From Spirochaetales bacterium (GTDB lineage: Bacteria; Spirochaetota; Spirochaetia; SPDA01): a stretch of DNA of 15,306 nt. The stretch covers positions 1-15,306 of the forward strand of contig SPDA01000009.1 of assembly GCA_004525155.1 (NCBI GenBank), read 5' to 3'. Shown here one piece after another: positions 7,508-13,150 of this stretch (the stretch's first letter is position 1; every line of letters starts with the position of its first letter). A model generated the notes under the pieces. It did not search any database. It was given only the letters and a program-made list of their open reading frames with translations, and was not told where the DNA came from. Both the position numbers and the translations under genes were made by a program.

Positions 7508-9943
7508 ATGAACATTCTTGACAGATTCACTGAAGCCTCCATCGGGTACATGCGCAGAGAAATTATCGACGCCATGCGGAACGAAGTGCTGTGCGTAGGT
7601 CTTTGCGATAGAAGCGGAAGAATATCGGATATAAGCGCCGCAGCCAGGGGCAGCTCCGGCGAGGTGCCGGCCCTCTATCCCTTCATGGAAAAAGGCAATG
7701 TGGTTATTCACAATCACCCGTCGGGAAATCTTTCTCCGAGTCCGGCGGACCTTCAGGTCGCCTCCAGGCTGGGCAATGAGGGAATCGGTTTTTTCATCGT
7801 GAACAACGATGTAGACGATGTATACGTGGTCGCGGAACCCATTCCGGAGAGAATAACGGAATACCTGGACCCTTTAAAACTGCTGCCCCTCCTCGACAAA
7901 GGCGGCCGTCTCGAGGAACGGCTTCCCGGGTTCGAACCCAGGGCGGCCCAGCTCGATATGCTCTCGAGCATAATCGAGGCTTTCAACGAAGAGAAAATCT
8001 GCCTTGTGGAGGCGGGCACAGGGGTAGGCAAGTCCTTTGCCTATCTTGTCCCGGCCGTGCAGTGGGCTTCCCTCAACAATGAGCGGGTGGTGATATCAAC
8101 ATCCACCATCAACCTGCAGCAGCAGCTTATGGAAAAGGACATACCCGTGGTAGCCGATATCCTTGATTCCAAAGTAAAAACGGTGCTGGTAAAGGGCAGA
8201 GGTAATTATGTCTGTCTGCGCCGCCTGTATCATGTCCGGGACGAGGCGCCGCTGTTTCTTGAAACAGGCGACCAGCTGGAGGAACTCCTGGAATGGACGG
8301 AATCGACAAAAACCGGCTCAAGGCAGGACCTTTCATTTCTGCCTGACGAGCAGGTATGGTCCCAGGTATGCTCCGAGGCGGATGCCTGTCTGGGGATTCA
8401 CTGCAGACACAGGGACCGCTGTTTCGTTCTCAAAGCGAGAAGGGAGGCCGCTTCGGCCCGGGTTCTTCTCGTGAACCATCACCTGCTGTTTTCCGATGTC
8501 GCCATGCGGCTTAATGGAACCGGCCAGGAACAGACAGCGGTACTCCCCCCTTTCAGCAGAGTCATTTTCGACGAAGCCCACAATATGGAAACCGCAGCTA
8601 CCTCCTTTTTTTCCGAAAAAATAAACAAACTGGGTATTCTTAAACAGGTTTCCCTTCTGTACCGGAAAAAACAAAAAAAAGTCCTTGGGCTCGCGGCGGT
8701 TCTTGCCGGAAAGGGAATGAAAGGAGAACTCTTCAAGGGTATTCCCCGTTTGTATGCCTCCATAATCATGGAAACGGTGAATATGGAAGAAGAAACGGCG
8801 GATCTTTTTAACGGTTCCACGGCCCTGCGGCTTAAAGACCTGTCTGAGGAGTCGGCGGAAGTAATCATCGGTCATATTTCGAAAATCCGCTCTCTGCTGC
8901 TCAAGCTCATTCAGCTGTGTACTTCTGTGCTCGACGAGATTGATGCGGAGCAGGATCTTCCGGAACTCTATGAACTCGGCCTGGTGCGCAAAAGAATAAA
9001 CAGCATGGTTTCCACCTGCAACCAGTTTACCGACATGGAGGACTATCCGAACCAGATATTCTGGATGGAAAAATCGGTGTTGTCCGGCGGTGAAAGACTC
9101 ATCACTTTTTACAGCACTCCCCTTGATATTTCCGGACTGATGAAGGAATCGGTTTTTGACACCTACAGTACGGTGATATGCACATCGGCAAGCATGACCG
9201 TACAGGACAGCTTTACTCATTTCAAATCGCGGATAGGTCTCGCCGATACCGGACAGGAAAGAATTCTGGAATCCCTGCTTCCCTCACCCTTCCCGTTTAA
9301 AAAAAACGTGCTTCTCGCGGTGCCGGCTGATGCCCCTTTTCCCTCGGAACCGGGCTACATTTCTTTCATTGCGGGACTGCTGTATGACATTCTCCTTGTT
9401 TCCGAGGGAAAAGGCCTTGTACTGTTCACTTCCTTCGACATGCTCAACAGGGCTTACGAGTACACCTCTGCCAGACTTGAAAAGGCCGGCATAACCGTGC
9501 TCAGGCAGGGAACCCTCGACCGCTCCCGGCTTCTCAGCCGGTTTTCCCTGGAGATAAACAGCGTGCTTTTCGCTACGGATTCTTTCTGGGAAGGGATAGA
9601 CGCGCCCGGGGAAACCTGCAGCATCGTCATCATATGCAGGCTGCCGTTCAAGGTGCCGGCGGATCCCATTGTCAAAAGCAGGGTGGAAGCATTGGAGGCA
9701 AAGGGGAGAAACAGTTTTATGGAGTTTTCGGTTCCTTACGCAGCCATAAAACTGAAACAGGGTTTCGGCAGGCTGATACGGAAGGCTGACGACCGGGGCA
9801 TAGTTGTCATCATGGATCCGAGGATAGTCAGGAAAAATTACGGTCAGCTTCTGCTGTCCTCCCTGCCGGAAACGGGACGTTCTTTCAAGGACAGCCGGGA
9901 ACTTCTAGGCGATATAGAACGTTTTCTGTACACAAACCCGTAA
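7508..9943 (+). CDS. DinG/XPD-like Fe-S helicase with N-terminal RadC-like JAMM (JAB/MPN+) domain
   Basis: An 811-aa fusion. Residues 1-115 form a JAMM fold like the RadC C-terminal domain: Glu26 and HNHPSGNLSPSPAD, giving His68, His70, Ser78 and Asp81, the complete zinc-metalloprotease motif. From about 140 it is a superfamily 2 helicase: Walker A EAGTGVGKS (168-176), DEAH box (IFDEAHNME), FWEGIDAPGE (motif V) and QGFGRLIR (motif VI). Four cysteines, 236, 294, 299 and 305, have the C-x4-C-x5-C spacing of the DinG iron-sulfur cluster (Cys288 is extra). It probably unwinds 5'-tailed DNA, D-loops or R-loops during repair. Other DinG proteins carry an N-terminal DnaQ-like exonuclease or nothing there. 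No strong Shine-Dalgarno precedes the ATG. It is divergent from lysC with a 101-base gap. Domain calls are firm; the JAMM role is unknown. Confidence 0.92.
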   Translation: MNILDRFTEASIGYMRREIIDAMRNEVLCVGLCDRSGRISDISAAARGSSGEVPALYPFMEKGNVVIHNHPSGNLSPSPADLQVASRLGNEGIGFFIVNNDVDDVYVVAEPIPERITEYLDPLKLLPLLDKGGRLEERLPGFEPRAAQLDMLSSIIEAFNEEKICLVEAGTGVGKSFAYLVPAVQWASLNNERVVISTSTINLQQQLMEKDIPVVADILDSKVKTVLVKGRGNYVCLRRLYHVRDEAPLFLETGDQLEELLEWTESTKTGSRQDLSFLPDEQVWSQVCSEADACLGIHCRHRDRCFVLKARREAASARVLLVNHHLLFSDVAMRLNGTGQEQTAVLPPFSRVIFDEAHNMETAATSFFSEKINKLGILKQVSLLYRKKQKKVLGLAAVLAGKGMKGELFKGIPRLYASIIMETVNMEEETADLFNGSTALRLKDLSEESAEVIIGHISKIRSLLLKLIQLCTSVLDEIDAEQDLPELYELGLVRKRINSMVSTCNQFTDMEDYPNQIFWMEKSVLSGGERLITFYSTPLDISGLMKESVFDTYSTVICTSASMTVQDSFTHFKSRIGLADTGQERILESLLPSPFPFKKNVLLAVPADAPFPSEPGYISFIAGLLYDILLVSEGKGLVLFTSFDMLNRAYEYTSARLEKAGITVLRQGTLDRSRLLSRFSLEINSVLFATDSFWEGIDAPGETCSIVIICRLPFKVPADPIVKSRVEALEAKGRNSFMEFSVPYAAIKLKQGFGRLIRKADDRGIVVIMDPRIVRKNYGQLLLSSLPETGRSFKDSRELLGDIERFLYTNP

Positions 9944-9957
9944 AGAGGAAAAATGAT

Positions 9958-9991
9958 AAAAAAAAGGCTTTCCGGAAAATCCCGGAAAGCC
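9958..9991 (-). terminator. Rho-independent terminator of groES
   Basis: Read on the minus strand: a perfect 10-bp stem (GGCTTTCCGG/CCGGAAAGCC), a 6-base loop, then eight T residues, starting about 30 bases after the groES stop. On the plus strand the same stem lies 22 bases after the helicase stop but has no T-tract, so it is at best a weak terminator in that direction. Confidence 0.93.
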
Positions 9992-10021
9992 CTTGTGAAT
10001 GATACCTGCAGATACTTAAAA

Positions 10022-10288
10022 TTAGTTGATTGTTGCGAGAATATCAGCCATTTTAAGAATGAGGTGATCAGCTCCGTCGATCTTGACGTTGGTTCCCGCG
10101 TACTTGTCGTACATTACTTTGTCCCCGCTCTTTACCTTGATGGCATCTTTGTCATCACCGACGGCAACAACTTTCCCTATCTGCGTCTTTTCCTGCGCGG
10201 TCTGGGGAATGTAAATACCGCCCTTTGTTTTCTCTTCCACTTCTTCCATCTTTACGAGCACACGATCGCCAAGTGGTTTGATCTTCAT
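10022..10288 (-). CDS. groES: GroES (10 kDa co-chaperonin)
   Basis: An 88-aa co-chaperonin that caps GroEL and releases folded substrate in the cytoplasm. The sequence starts [20 protein letters not shown] and continues with [14 protein letters not shown] (mobile loop) and [16 protein letters not shown], a full-length and undamaged GroES. AGGAGG lies five bases before the ATG. It has its own promoter (10343-10371) and terminator (9958-9991), so it is a single-gene unit. No groEL is adjacent on either side, unlike the usual groESL operon. I recall the same separation in Treponema pallidum. Confidence 0.97.
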   Translation of the reverse strand: MKIKPLGDRVLVKMEEVEEKTKGGIYIPQTAQEKTQIGKVVAVGDDKDAIKVKSGDKVMYDKYAGTNVKIDGADHLILKMADILATIN

Positions 10289-10342
10289 ATAGTCCTCCTG
10301 AAACGCTATAATTTAACCTGTTGTATTTGTATTTTCTTGAAA

Positions 10343-10371
10343 AATATACGTACGACAGCCTGCATGGTCAA
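10343..10371 (-). promoter_or_regulatory. Sigma-70-type promoter for groES
   Basis: On the minus strand TTGACC (10366-10371), exactly 17 bases, then TATATT (10343-10348); each hexamer matches consensus at 5 of 6. The predicted start near 10336 gives a leader of about 48 bases carrying the strong ribosome binding site. No CIRCE inverted repeat for HrcA is visible, so heat control, if any, works by another route. Confidence 0.8.
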
Positions 10372-10386
10372 GCAAATTGTAAAGAG

Positions 10387-10415
10387 TTGCCGAAAAAAAC
10401 AATTGTGAGTATTTT
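10387..10415 (+). promoter_or_regulatory. Possible promoter for the TPR/SEC-C gene, divergent from groES
   Basis: TTGCCG (10387-10392), 17 bases, then TATTTT (10410-10415), each 4 of 6 to consensus. It would start transcription just before the ATG at 10432. The groES -35 lies only 15 bases away on the other strand, so the two promoters would share one short control region. Weak on sequence alone. Confidence 0.35.
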
Positions 10416-10431
10416 AGTTACGTGATCTGAT

Positions 10432-11100
10432 ATGGAAACATGGAACAGTTTTTTCAACAAAGGTAAACACAGTTTAACCCGACACAAACCTCATGAGGCT
10501 CTTCCTTTTTTTATAGAAGCCTTAAACTGTTGTCCTGTAACGGACAATAAATCCCATGCCCGGATTCTGTTTTACCTTGGCGCTACCCTTAAAAAGCTCC
10601 GCTTCGATAATTCAGCTCTCAAGTCCTGGATTCTCGGGATGAAATTTAACAAAGTAGGGTATTCCTTCAAGATGATTCAGCGGTTTTCCAACGAATACGG
10701 CATGATTAAGCAGGATTCAACATCGATGGACGACTGGCAGGCATTTTTTTCACTGCAGCTGGCAAAATACATCCAGGGGAAAAAAACAAAAAAAATCGGT
10801 TCGCCTGCGGAACTGGACATGGTAAAGGACCTGATTTATGATTTCTGGAAAGAAGTACAGGGGCACATTGCAGATATGAAGGCAAACGAGAAAACAGCGT
10901 TTTTCAGAAGTGTGACCATAATGTTCCCTATCCCCGGAAACCGGCAGGAATTCGCCACCCAGGAGGCCATTCCTTACAATTTCAGGCTCAAGAAACACAT
11001 TACGGGTACCATGAGGTGCTTTTGCGGTTCGAACATTCCCTATGCCCTCTGCTGCGGCCGCATTACATCGGGAGAAGAGTTGATAAATGGTTGTTTTTGA
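10432..11100 (+). CDS. TPR-like protein with C-terminal SEC-C zinc motif
   Basis: A 222-aa soluble protein. Residues 1-95 look like about two helical TPR-type repeats (FFNKGKHSLTRHKPHEALPF, then ILFYLGATLKKLRFDNSALK). The C-terminus has a SEC-C motif, CFCGSNIPYALCCG (Cys196, 198, 207, 208), the zinc-binding tail seen in SecA and many stand-alone proteins. The helical middle (100-180) has no recognisable domain. The ribosome binding site is poor. It is divergent from groES and ends 171 bases before the sigma factor gene. SEC-C tails commonly mediate binding to proteins or ribosomes, so an adaptor role in proteostasis is possible. That is a guess, as no function can be read from the sequence. 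Confidence 0.8.
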   Translation: METWNSFFNKGKHSLTRHKPHEALPFFIEALNCCPVTDNKSHARILFYLGATLKKLRFDNSALKSWILGMKFNKVGYSFKMIQRFSNEYGMIKQDSTSMDDWQAFFSLQLAKYIQGKKTKKIGSPAELDMVKDLIYDFWKEVQGHIADMKANEKTAFFRSVTIMFPIPGNRQEFATQEAIPYNFRLKKHITGTMRCFCGSNIPYALCCGRITSGEELINGCF

Positions 11101-11117
11101 TACAAAATACAGCCCGT

Positions 11118-11154
11118 TTCCGGAATATGTGTAATATTGACACACATTACGGAA
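11118..11154. promoter_or_regulatory. Inverted repeat, candidate upstream activator site for the sigma-54 promoter
   Basis: Arms TTCCGGAATATGTGT (11118-11132) and ACACACATTACGGAA (11140-11154) pair at 13 of 15 positions across a 7-base centre. The dyad centre (11136) is about 122 bases upstream of the start site predicted from the sigma-54 promoter, which is the usual distance for an NtrC-type enhancer. It also begins 18 bases after the TPR/SEC-C stop, so a hairpin at the end of that transcript is an alternative. The T-tract expected of an intrinsic terminator is missing (TTTGAG follows). Confidence 0.5.
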
Positions 11155-11230
11155 TTTGAGTGTTCTAGCCGGAAAAATATTTTATAAGTGTTTATGTAAT
11201 ATAAAATTATAAATCCGTAAAATTGCTGAC

Positions 11231-11246
11231 TTGGCACGGTACTTGC
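11231..11246 (+). promoter_or_regulatory. Sigma-54 (-24/-12) promoter of the sigma factor gene
   Basis: TTGGCACG-N4-TTGC followed by A is a complete match to the RpoN consensus, with GG (11233-11234) and GC (11245-11246) exactly one helical turn apart. The predicted start is near 11258, giving a leader of about 14 bases that begins right at the GGAGGA ribosome binding site (11259-11264). An AT-rich stretch (11172-11230) separates it from the dyad upstream and could help DNA looping. No clear -35/-10 pair is needed to explain expression. Confidence 0.9.
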
Positions 11247-11271
11247 ATAGGTATATGCGGAGGACAGAATC

Positions 11272-12147
11272 ATGACAACAACAAAACCAGTAAAAAAGCA
11301 GAAATCAGCCCTCGGCGATGATGAAAATATACTTTCACTTTACCTTAAAGAAATCAATAAGATCCCCCTTTTAACCAGGGAAGAAGAAAACAGGTACGCA
11401 CGCGAGGCCGCCACAGGCGACTCTAACGCAAAAAACATGCTGATAAAAAGCAATCTGCGCTTTGTCGTCAATGTGGCAAAAAAATATCAGAACCAGGGTC
11501 TTCCCCTTTCCGACCTCATAAGCGAAGGCAACATCGGTATCATGAATGCCATCGATCGGTACGATGTAGACAAGGGCTACCATTTTATTTCCTACGCCGT
11601 CTGGTGGATCCGGCAGGCAATTTTAAAGGCAATATGTGAAAAATCCAGAATGATCCGTCTTCCCTTAAACCGTGCCAACGAACTGGTTCAGATTGAGAAG
11701 GCGCGCAAGGAACTGTTGAACCAGAAGGGAGACGAACCGGACATGAAGGAAATTGCGGACATAGTCATGATGGACAAAGACCATGTAAATGACCTTCTCT
11801 CCATCTCCCGCGAGCTAGTATCCCTGGATACACCGGTATACTCCGAAAAGGATTCTTCCAGCCTGGGAGAATTCATCGAGGACAAGGGATACAAGATGCC
11901 GCTGGATGAAATTGTTGAACGCTCCCTGCAGGACGACATCAACCAGGTCCTGACAAGCCTGAGTAAAAAAGAAGCGGACATAATCGAGTACCGTTTCGGA
12001 CTAAATGGCAAGAAATCCATGTCTTTAAAAGAAATAGGCGATCAGTACAACCTTACGAAAGAAAGGATAAGGCAGATAGAAAAAAAGGCCCTGAAAAGGC
12101 TTCAACATCCTTCCCGCTCCCAGTATCTCGAGGCATATACAGCCTAA
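11272..12147 (+). CDS. Group 2 (RpoS/RpoD-like) sigma-70 family factor
   Basis: A 291-aa sigma factor without region 1.1, the size of non-essential group 2 factors. Region 1.2 starts near DENILSLYLKEINKIPLLTR. Region 2 has SNLRFVVNVAKKYQNQGL and ISEGNIGIMNAIDRYD. Promoter-melting and -10 recognition (2.3-2.4) read HFISYAVWWIRQAILKAI, where primary factors have FSTYATWWIRQAI. Region 4.2 has MSLKEIGDQYNLTKERIRQI and ends HPSRSQYLEAY. The near-standard 2.4 and 4.2 suggest it reads promoters close to those of the housekeeping factor. GGAGGA lies eight bases before the ATG. Expression should depend on sigma-54 and an activator, given the promoter at 11231-11246. I recall Treponema calling the factor beside groES sigma-43. 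Whether it is a functional RpoS counterpart is inference. Confidence 0.93.
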   Translation: MTTTKPVKKQKSALGDDENILSLYLKEINKIPLLTREEENRYAREAATGDSNAKNMLIKSNLRFVVNVAKKYQNQGLPLSDLISEGNIGIMNAIDRYDVDKGYHFISYAVWWIRQAILKAICEKSRMIRLPLNRANELVQIEKARKELLNQKGDEPDMKEIADIVMMDKDHVNDLLSISRELVSLDTPVYSEKDSSSLGEFIEDKGYKMPLDEIVERSLQDDINQVLTSLSKKEADIIEYRFGLNGKKSMSLKEIGDQYNLTKERIRQIEKKALKRLQHPSRSQYLEAYTA

Positions 12148-12162
12148 ATCAGGCAGAATGTG

Positions 12163-12191
12163 TTGACCTGGAAAGCCATCCGGTATAGTAT
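12163..12191 (+). promoter_or_regulatory. Candidate promoter of the tRNA-Leu/tRNA-Thr unit
   Basis: TTGACC (12163-12168) is followed by TATAGT at 15-base spacing (12184-12189) or TAGTAT at 17 (12186-12191), 13-20 bases before tRNA-Leu. The -35 is strong. The -10 can be read two ways. Confidence 0.55.
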
Positions 12192-12203
12192 GTTCACGCT
12201 CCC

Positions 12204-12288
12204 GCCGGAGTGGTGAAATTGGTAGACACAGAGGACTTAAAATCCTCCGGCTGTATAAGCTGTACCGGTTCAAGTCCGGTCTCCGGCA
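12204..12288 (+). tRNA. tRNA-Leu (anticodon TAA)
   Basis: The acceptor stem GCCGGAG pairs with CTCCGGC (12281-12287), discriminator A. The anticodon stem GAGGA/TCCTC encloses CTTAAAA with anticodon TAA for UUA codons. It has a long class II variable arm as expected for Leu and a T arm with GGTTCAAGTCC. The 3' CCA is not encoded (ACCT follows), so CCA must be added enzymatically. Confidence 0.95.
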
Positions 12289-12294
12289 CCTAAC

Positions 12295-12368
12295 GCCACC
12301 TTAGCTCAGCTGGCCAGAGCACGTGACTTGTAATCTCGGGGTCTTCGGTTCGAATCCGAAAGGTGGCT
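12295..12368 (+). tRNA. tRNA-Thr (anticodon TGT)
   Basis: Acceptor GCCACCT pairs with AGGTGGC (12361-12367), discriminator T. D arm GCTC/GAGC, anticodon loop CTTGTAA with anticodon TGT, five-base variable loop, and T arm TTCGG/CCGAA. The anticodon stem CGTGA/TCTCG has a T-T mismatch at its middle pair, a small irregularity. CCA is not encoded. It starts only 6 bases after tRNA-Leu, so the two are probably cotranscribed. Confidence 0.93.
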
Positions 12369-12394
12369 TGACATATCGGTAATATTATTTTAAT
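12368..12394 (+). promoter_or_regulatory. Possible promoter overlapping the tRNA-Thr 3' end
   Basis: A perfect TTGACA (12368-12373) starts on the tRNA-Thr discriminator base. TTTAAT lies at 15-base spacing (12389-12394); at 17 bases only TAATGT is found. It would start transcription near 12400, covering the structured spacer and tRNA-Tyr. Confidence 0.4.
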
Positions 12395-12429
12395 GTACCA
12401 ACCACAAAAGTGAGCGTTCAAGTAGTATA

Positions 12430-12491
12430 TGCAGTTTCAGAACCGGGGTGTTCTGAGACTGCAAGCTTAATCAGTGGGTCCACGGGACCTA
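12430..12491 (+). other. Structured spacer: two adjacent hairpins before tRNA-Tyr
   Basis: The first hairpin has a 14-bp stem (arms 12430-12443 and 12450-12463, one G-U pair) and loop CGGGGT. The second (arms TGGGTCC 12475-12481 and GGACCTA 12485-12491, one G-U) has a 3-base loop. Neither has a T-tract, so they are not canonical terminators. They could be a processed tRNA leader or a small RNA. I do not recognise the family, and no open frame of note is present. Confidence 0.55.
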
Positions 12492-12502
12492 GGGATTGAG
12501 CC

Positions 12503-12584
12503 GGGGAGATTCCCGAGCGGCCAAAGGGGGCAGACTGTAAATCTGTTGGTTACACCTTCGAAGGTTCGAATCCTTCTCTCCCCA
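12503..12584 (+). tRNA. tRNA-Tyr (anticodon GTA)
   Basis: Acceptor GGGGAGA pairs with TCTCCCC (12577-12583), discriminator A. The anticodon stem CAGA/TCTG flanks CTGTAAA with anticodon GTA. The class II long variable arm is typical of bacterial Tyr, and the T arm is GAAGG/CCTTC. CCA is not encoded. Confidence 0.95.
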
Positions 12585-12612
12585 GTAGTTCTCAACAAGG
12601 AACGGGACATCG

Positions 12613-13050
12613 ATGCAGGGAAATTTTTATGATAAGGGTTTAAGTTTTACCTGTGTAAGGTGTTCCCGGTGCTGCAGAATCGAACCTGGGTTCGTTTTCC
12701 TGTCTGCGCGGGATTGTAAAAAAATGGCGGATTTTTTCTCCATTGCCGTACCTGTTTTCCTGGAAAAATACTGCAGAATAGTCGACATAGGCGCATTCAA
12801 ACGGTACAGTCTCCGGGAAAAAGACAATTACGACTGCATTTTCTGGGAAAATGGAAAGTGTATCGTTTATGAATCCCGTCCGCGTCAGTGCAGCTCCTAT
12901 CCCTTCTGGCCCGCGAATTTGATGGATGCCGAAGCATGGAACAGTCTTCAGACCACCTGTCCCGGTATCAATCAGGGTAAAAAACATTCGAAAAAAGATA
13001 TAAAGGGCGTTCTTGCTCTCCGGCAGGAAGAACCGCTTATTTCACTATAG
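12613..13050 (+). CDS. CxxCxxCC (YkgJ/UPF0153-type) metal-binding protein
   Basis: A 145-aa protein with the full cysteine pattern of the YkgJ family: CVRCSRCC (Cys14, 17, 20, 21), then YDCIFWENGKCIVYESRP (Cys75, 83), RQCSSYPFWP (Cys93) and a late Cys116. The family is thought to bind a zinc or iron-sulfur site, but its reaction is not established. No signal peptide or membrane segment is visible, so it is cytoplasmic. The ATG follows tRNA-Tyr by 28 bases with a modest AAGGAACGGG upstream, so it may be read from the tRNA transcript. A long bulged hairpin follows its stop. Confidence 0.87.
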   Translation: MQGNFYDKGLSFTCVRCSRCCRIEPGFVFLSARDCKKMADFFSIAVPVFLEKYCRIVDIGAFKRYSLREKDNYDCIFWENGKCIVYESRPRQCSSYPFWPANLMDAEAWNSLQTTCPGINQGKKHSKKDIKGVLALRQEEPLISL

Positions 13051-13057
13051 ATTTTGA

Positions 13058-13120
13058 GCGCAGTTTTCGACAATTATATATGATACCGATACTAAAATTC
13101 GGTATCATCGAAAACCGCGC
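13058..13120. repeat. Long bulged inverted repeat between the YkgJ-like and MBL genes
   Basis: The inner stem is a perfect 10 bp (ATGATACCGA 13080-13089 with TCGGTATCAT 13099-13108, loop of 9). The outer stem of 12 bp (13058-13069 with 13109-13120, one A-C mismatch) is stacked directly on the right side and separated on the left by a 10-base AT-rich bulge (13070-13079). It lacks a T-tract, so it may be an operator, an RNA leader structure for the MBL gene, or a bidirectional terminator hairpin. Confidence 0.7.
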
Positions 13121-13150
13121 GGCTTTTCGCCCGGCGGAGGAGGCGTTTTT

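Noticed and set aside
8333..9220. Open frame of 295 codons on the minus strand within the helicase gene
   Set aside because: It lies entirely opposite conserved helicase coding sequence, has no ribosome binding site, and shows no domain.
9966..9991. Hairpin as a terminator of the helicase gene
   Set aside because: On the plus strand the stem is followed by CTTGTG with no T-tract. The T8 run is on the other strand, so it belongs to groES.
9953..10408. Open frame of 151 codons on the plus strand across groES
   Set aside because: It runs antisense to an unmistakable GroES with its own promoter, ribosome binding site and terminator, and its sequence resembles no protein family.
10289..10431. 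CIRCE element upstream of groES
   Set aside because: Searched by eye for TTAGCACTC-N9-GAGTGCTAA. Only short AT-rich palindromes such as ACAATTGT are present.
12368..12502. A fourth, decayed tRNA between tRNA-Thr and tRNA-Tyr
   Set aside because: No acceptor stem, T arm (TTCGAAT-like) or anticodon arm can be assembled from the two hairpins.
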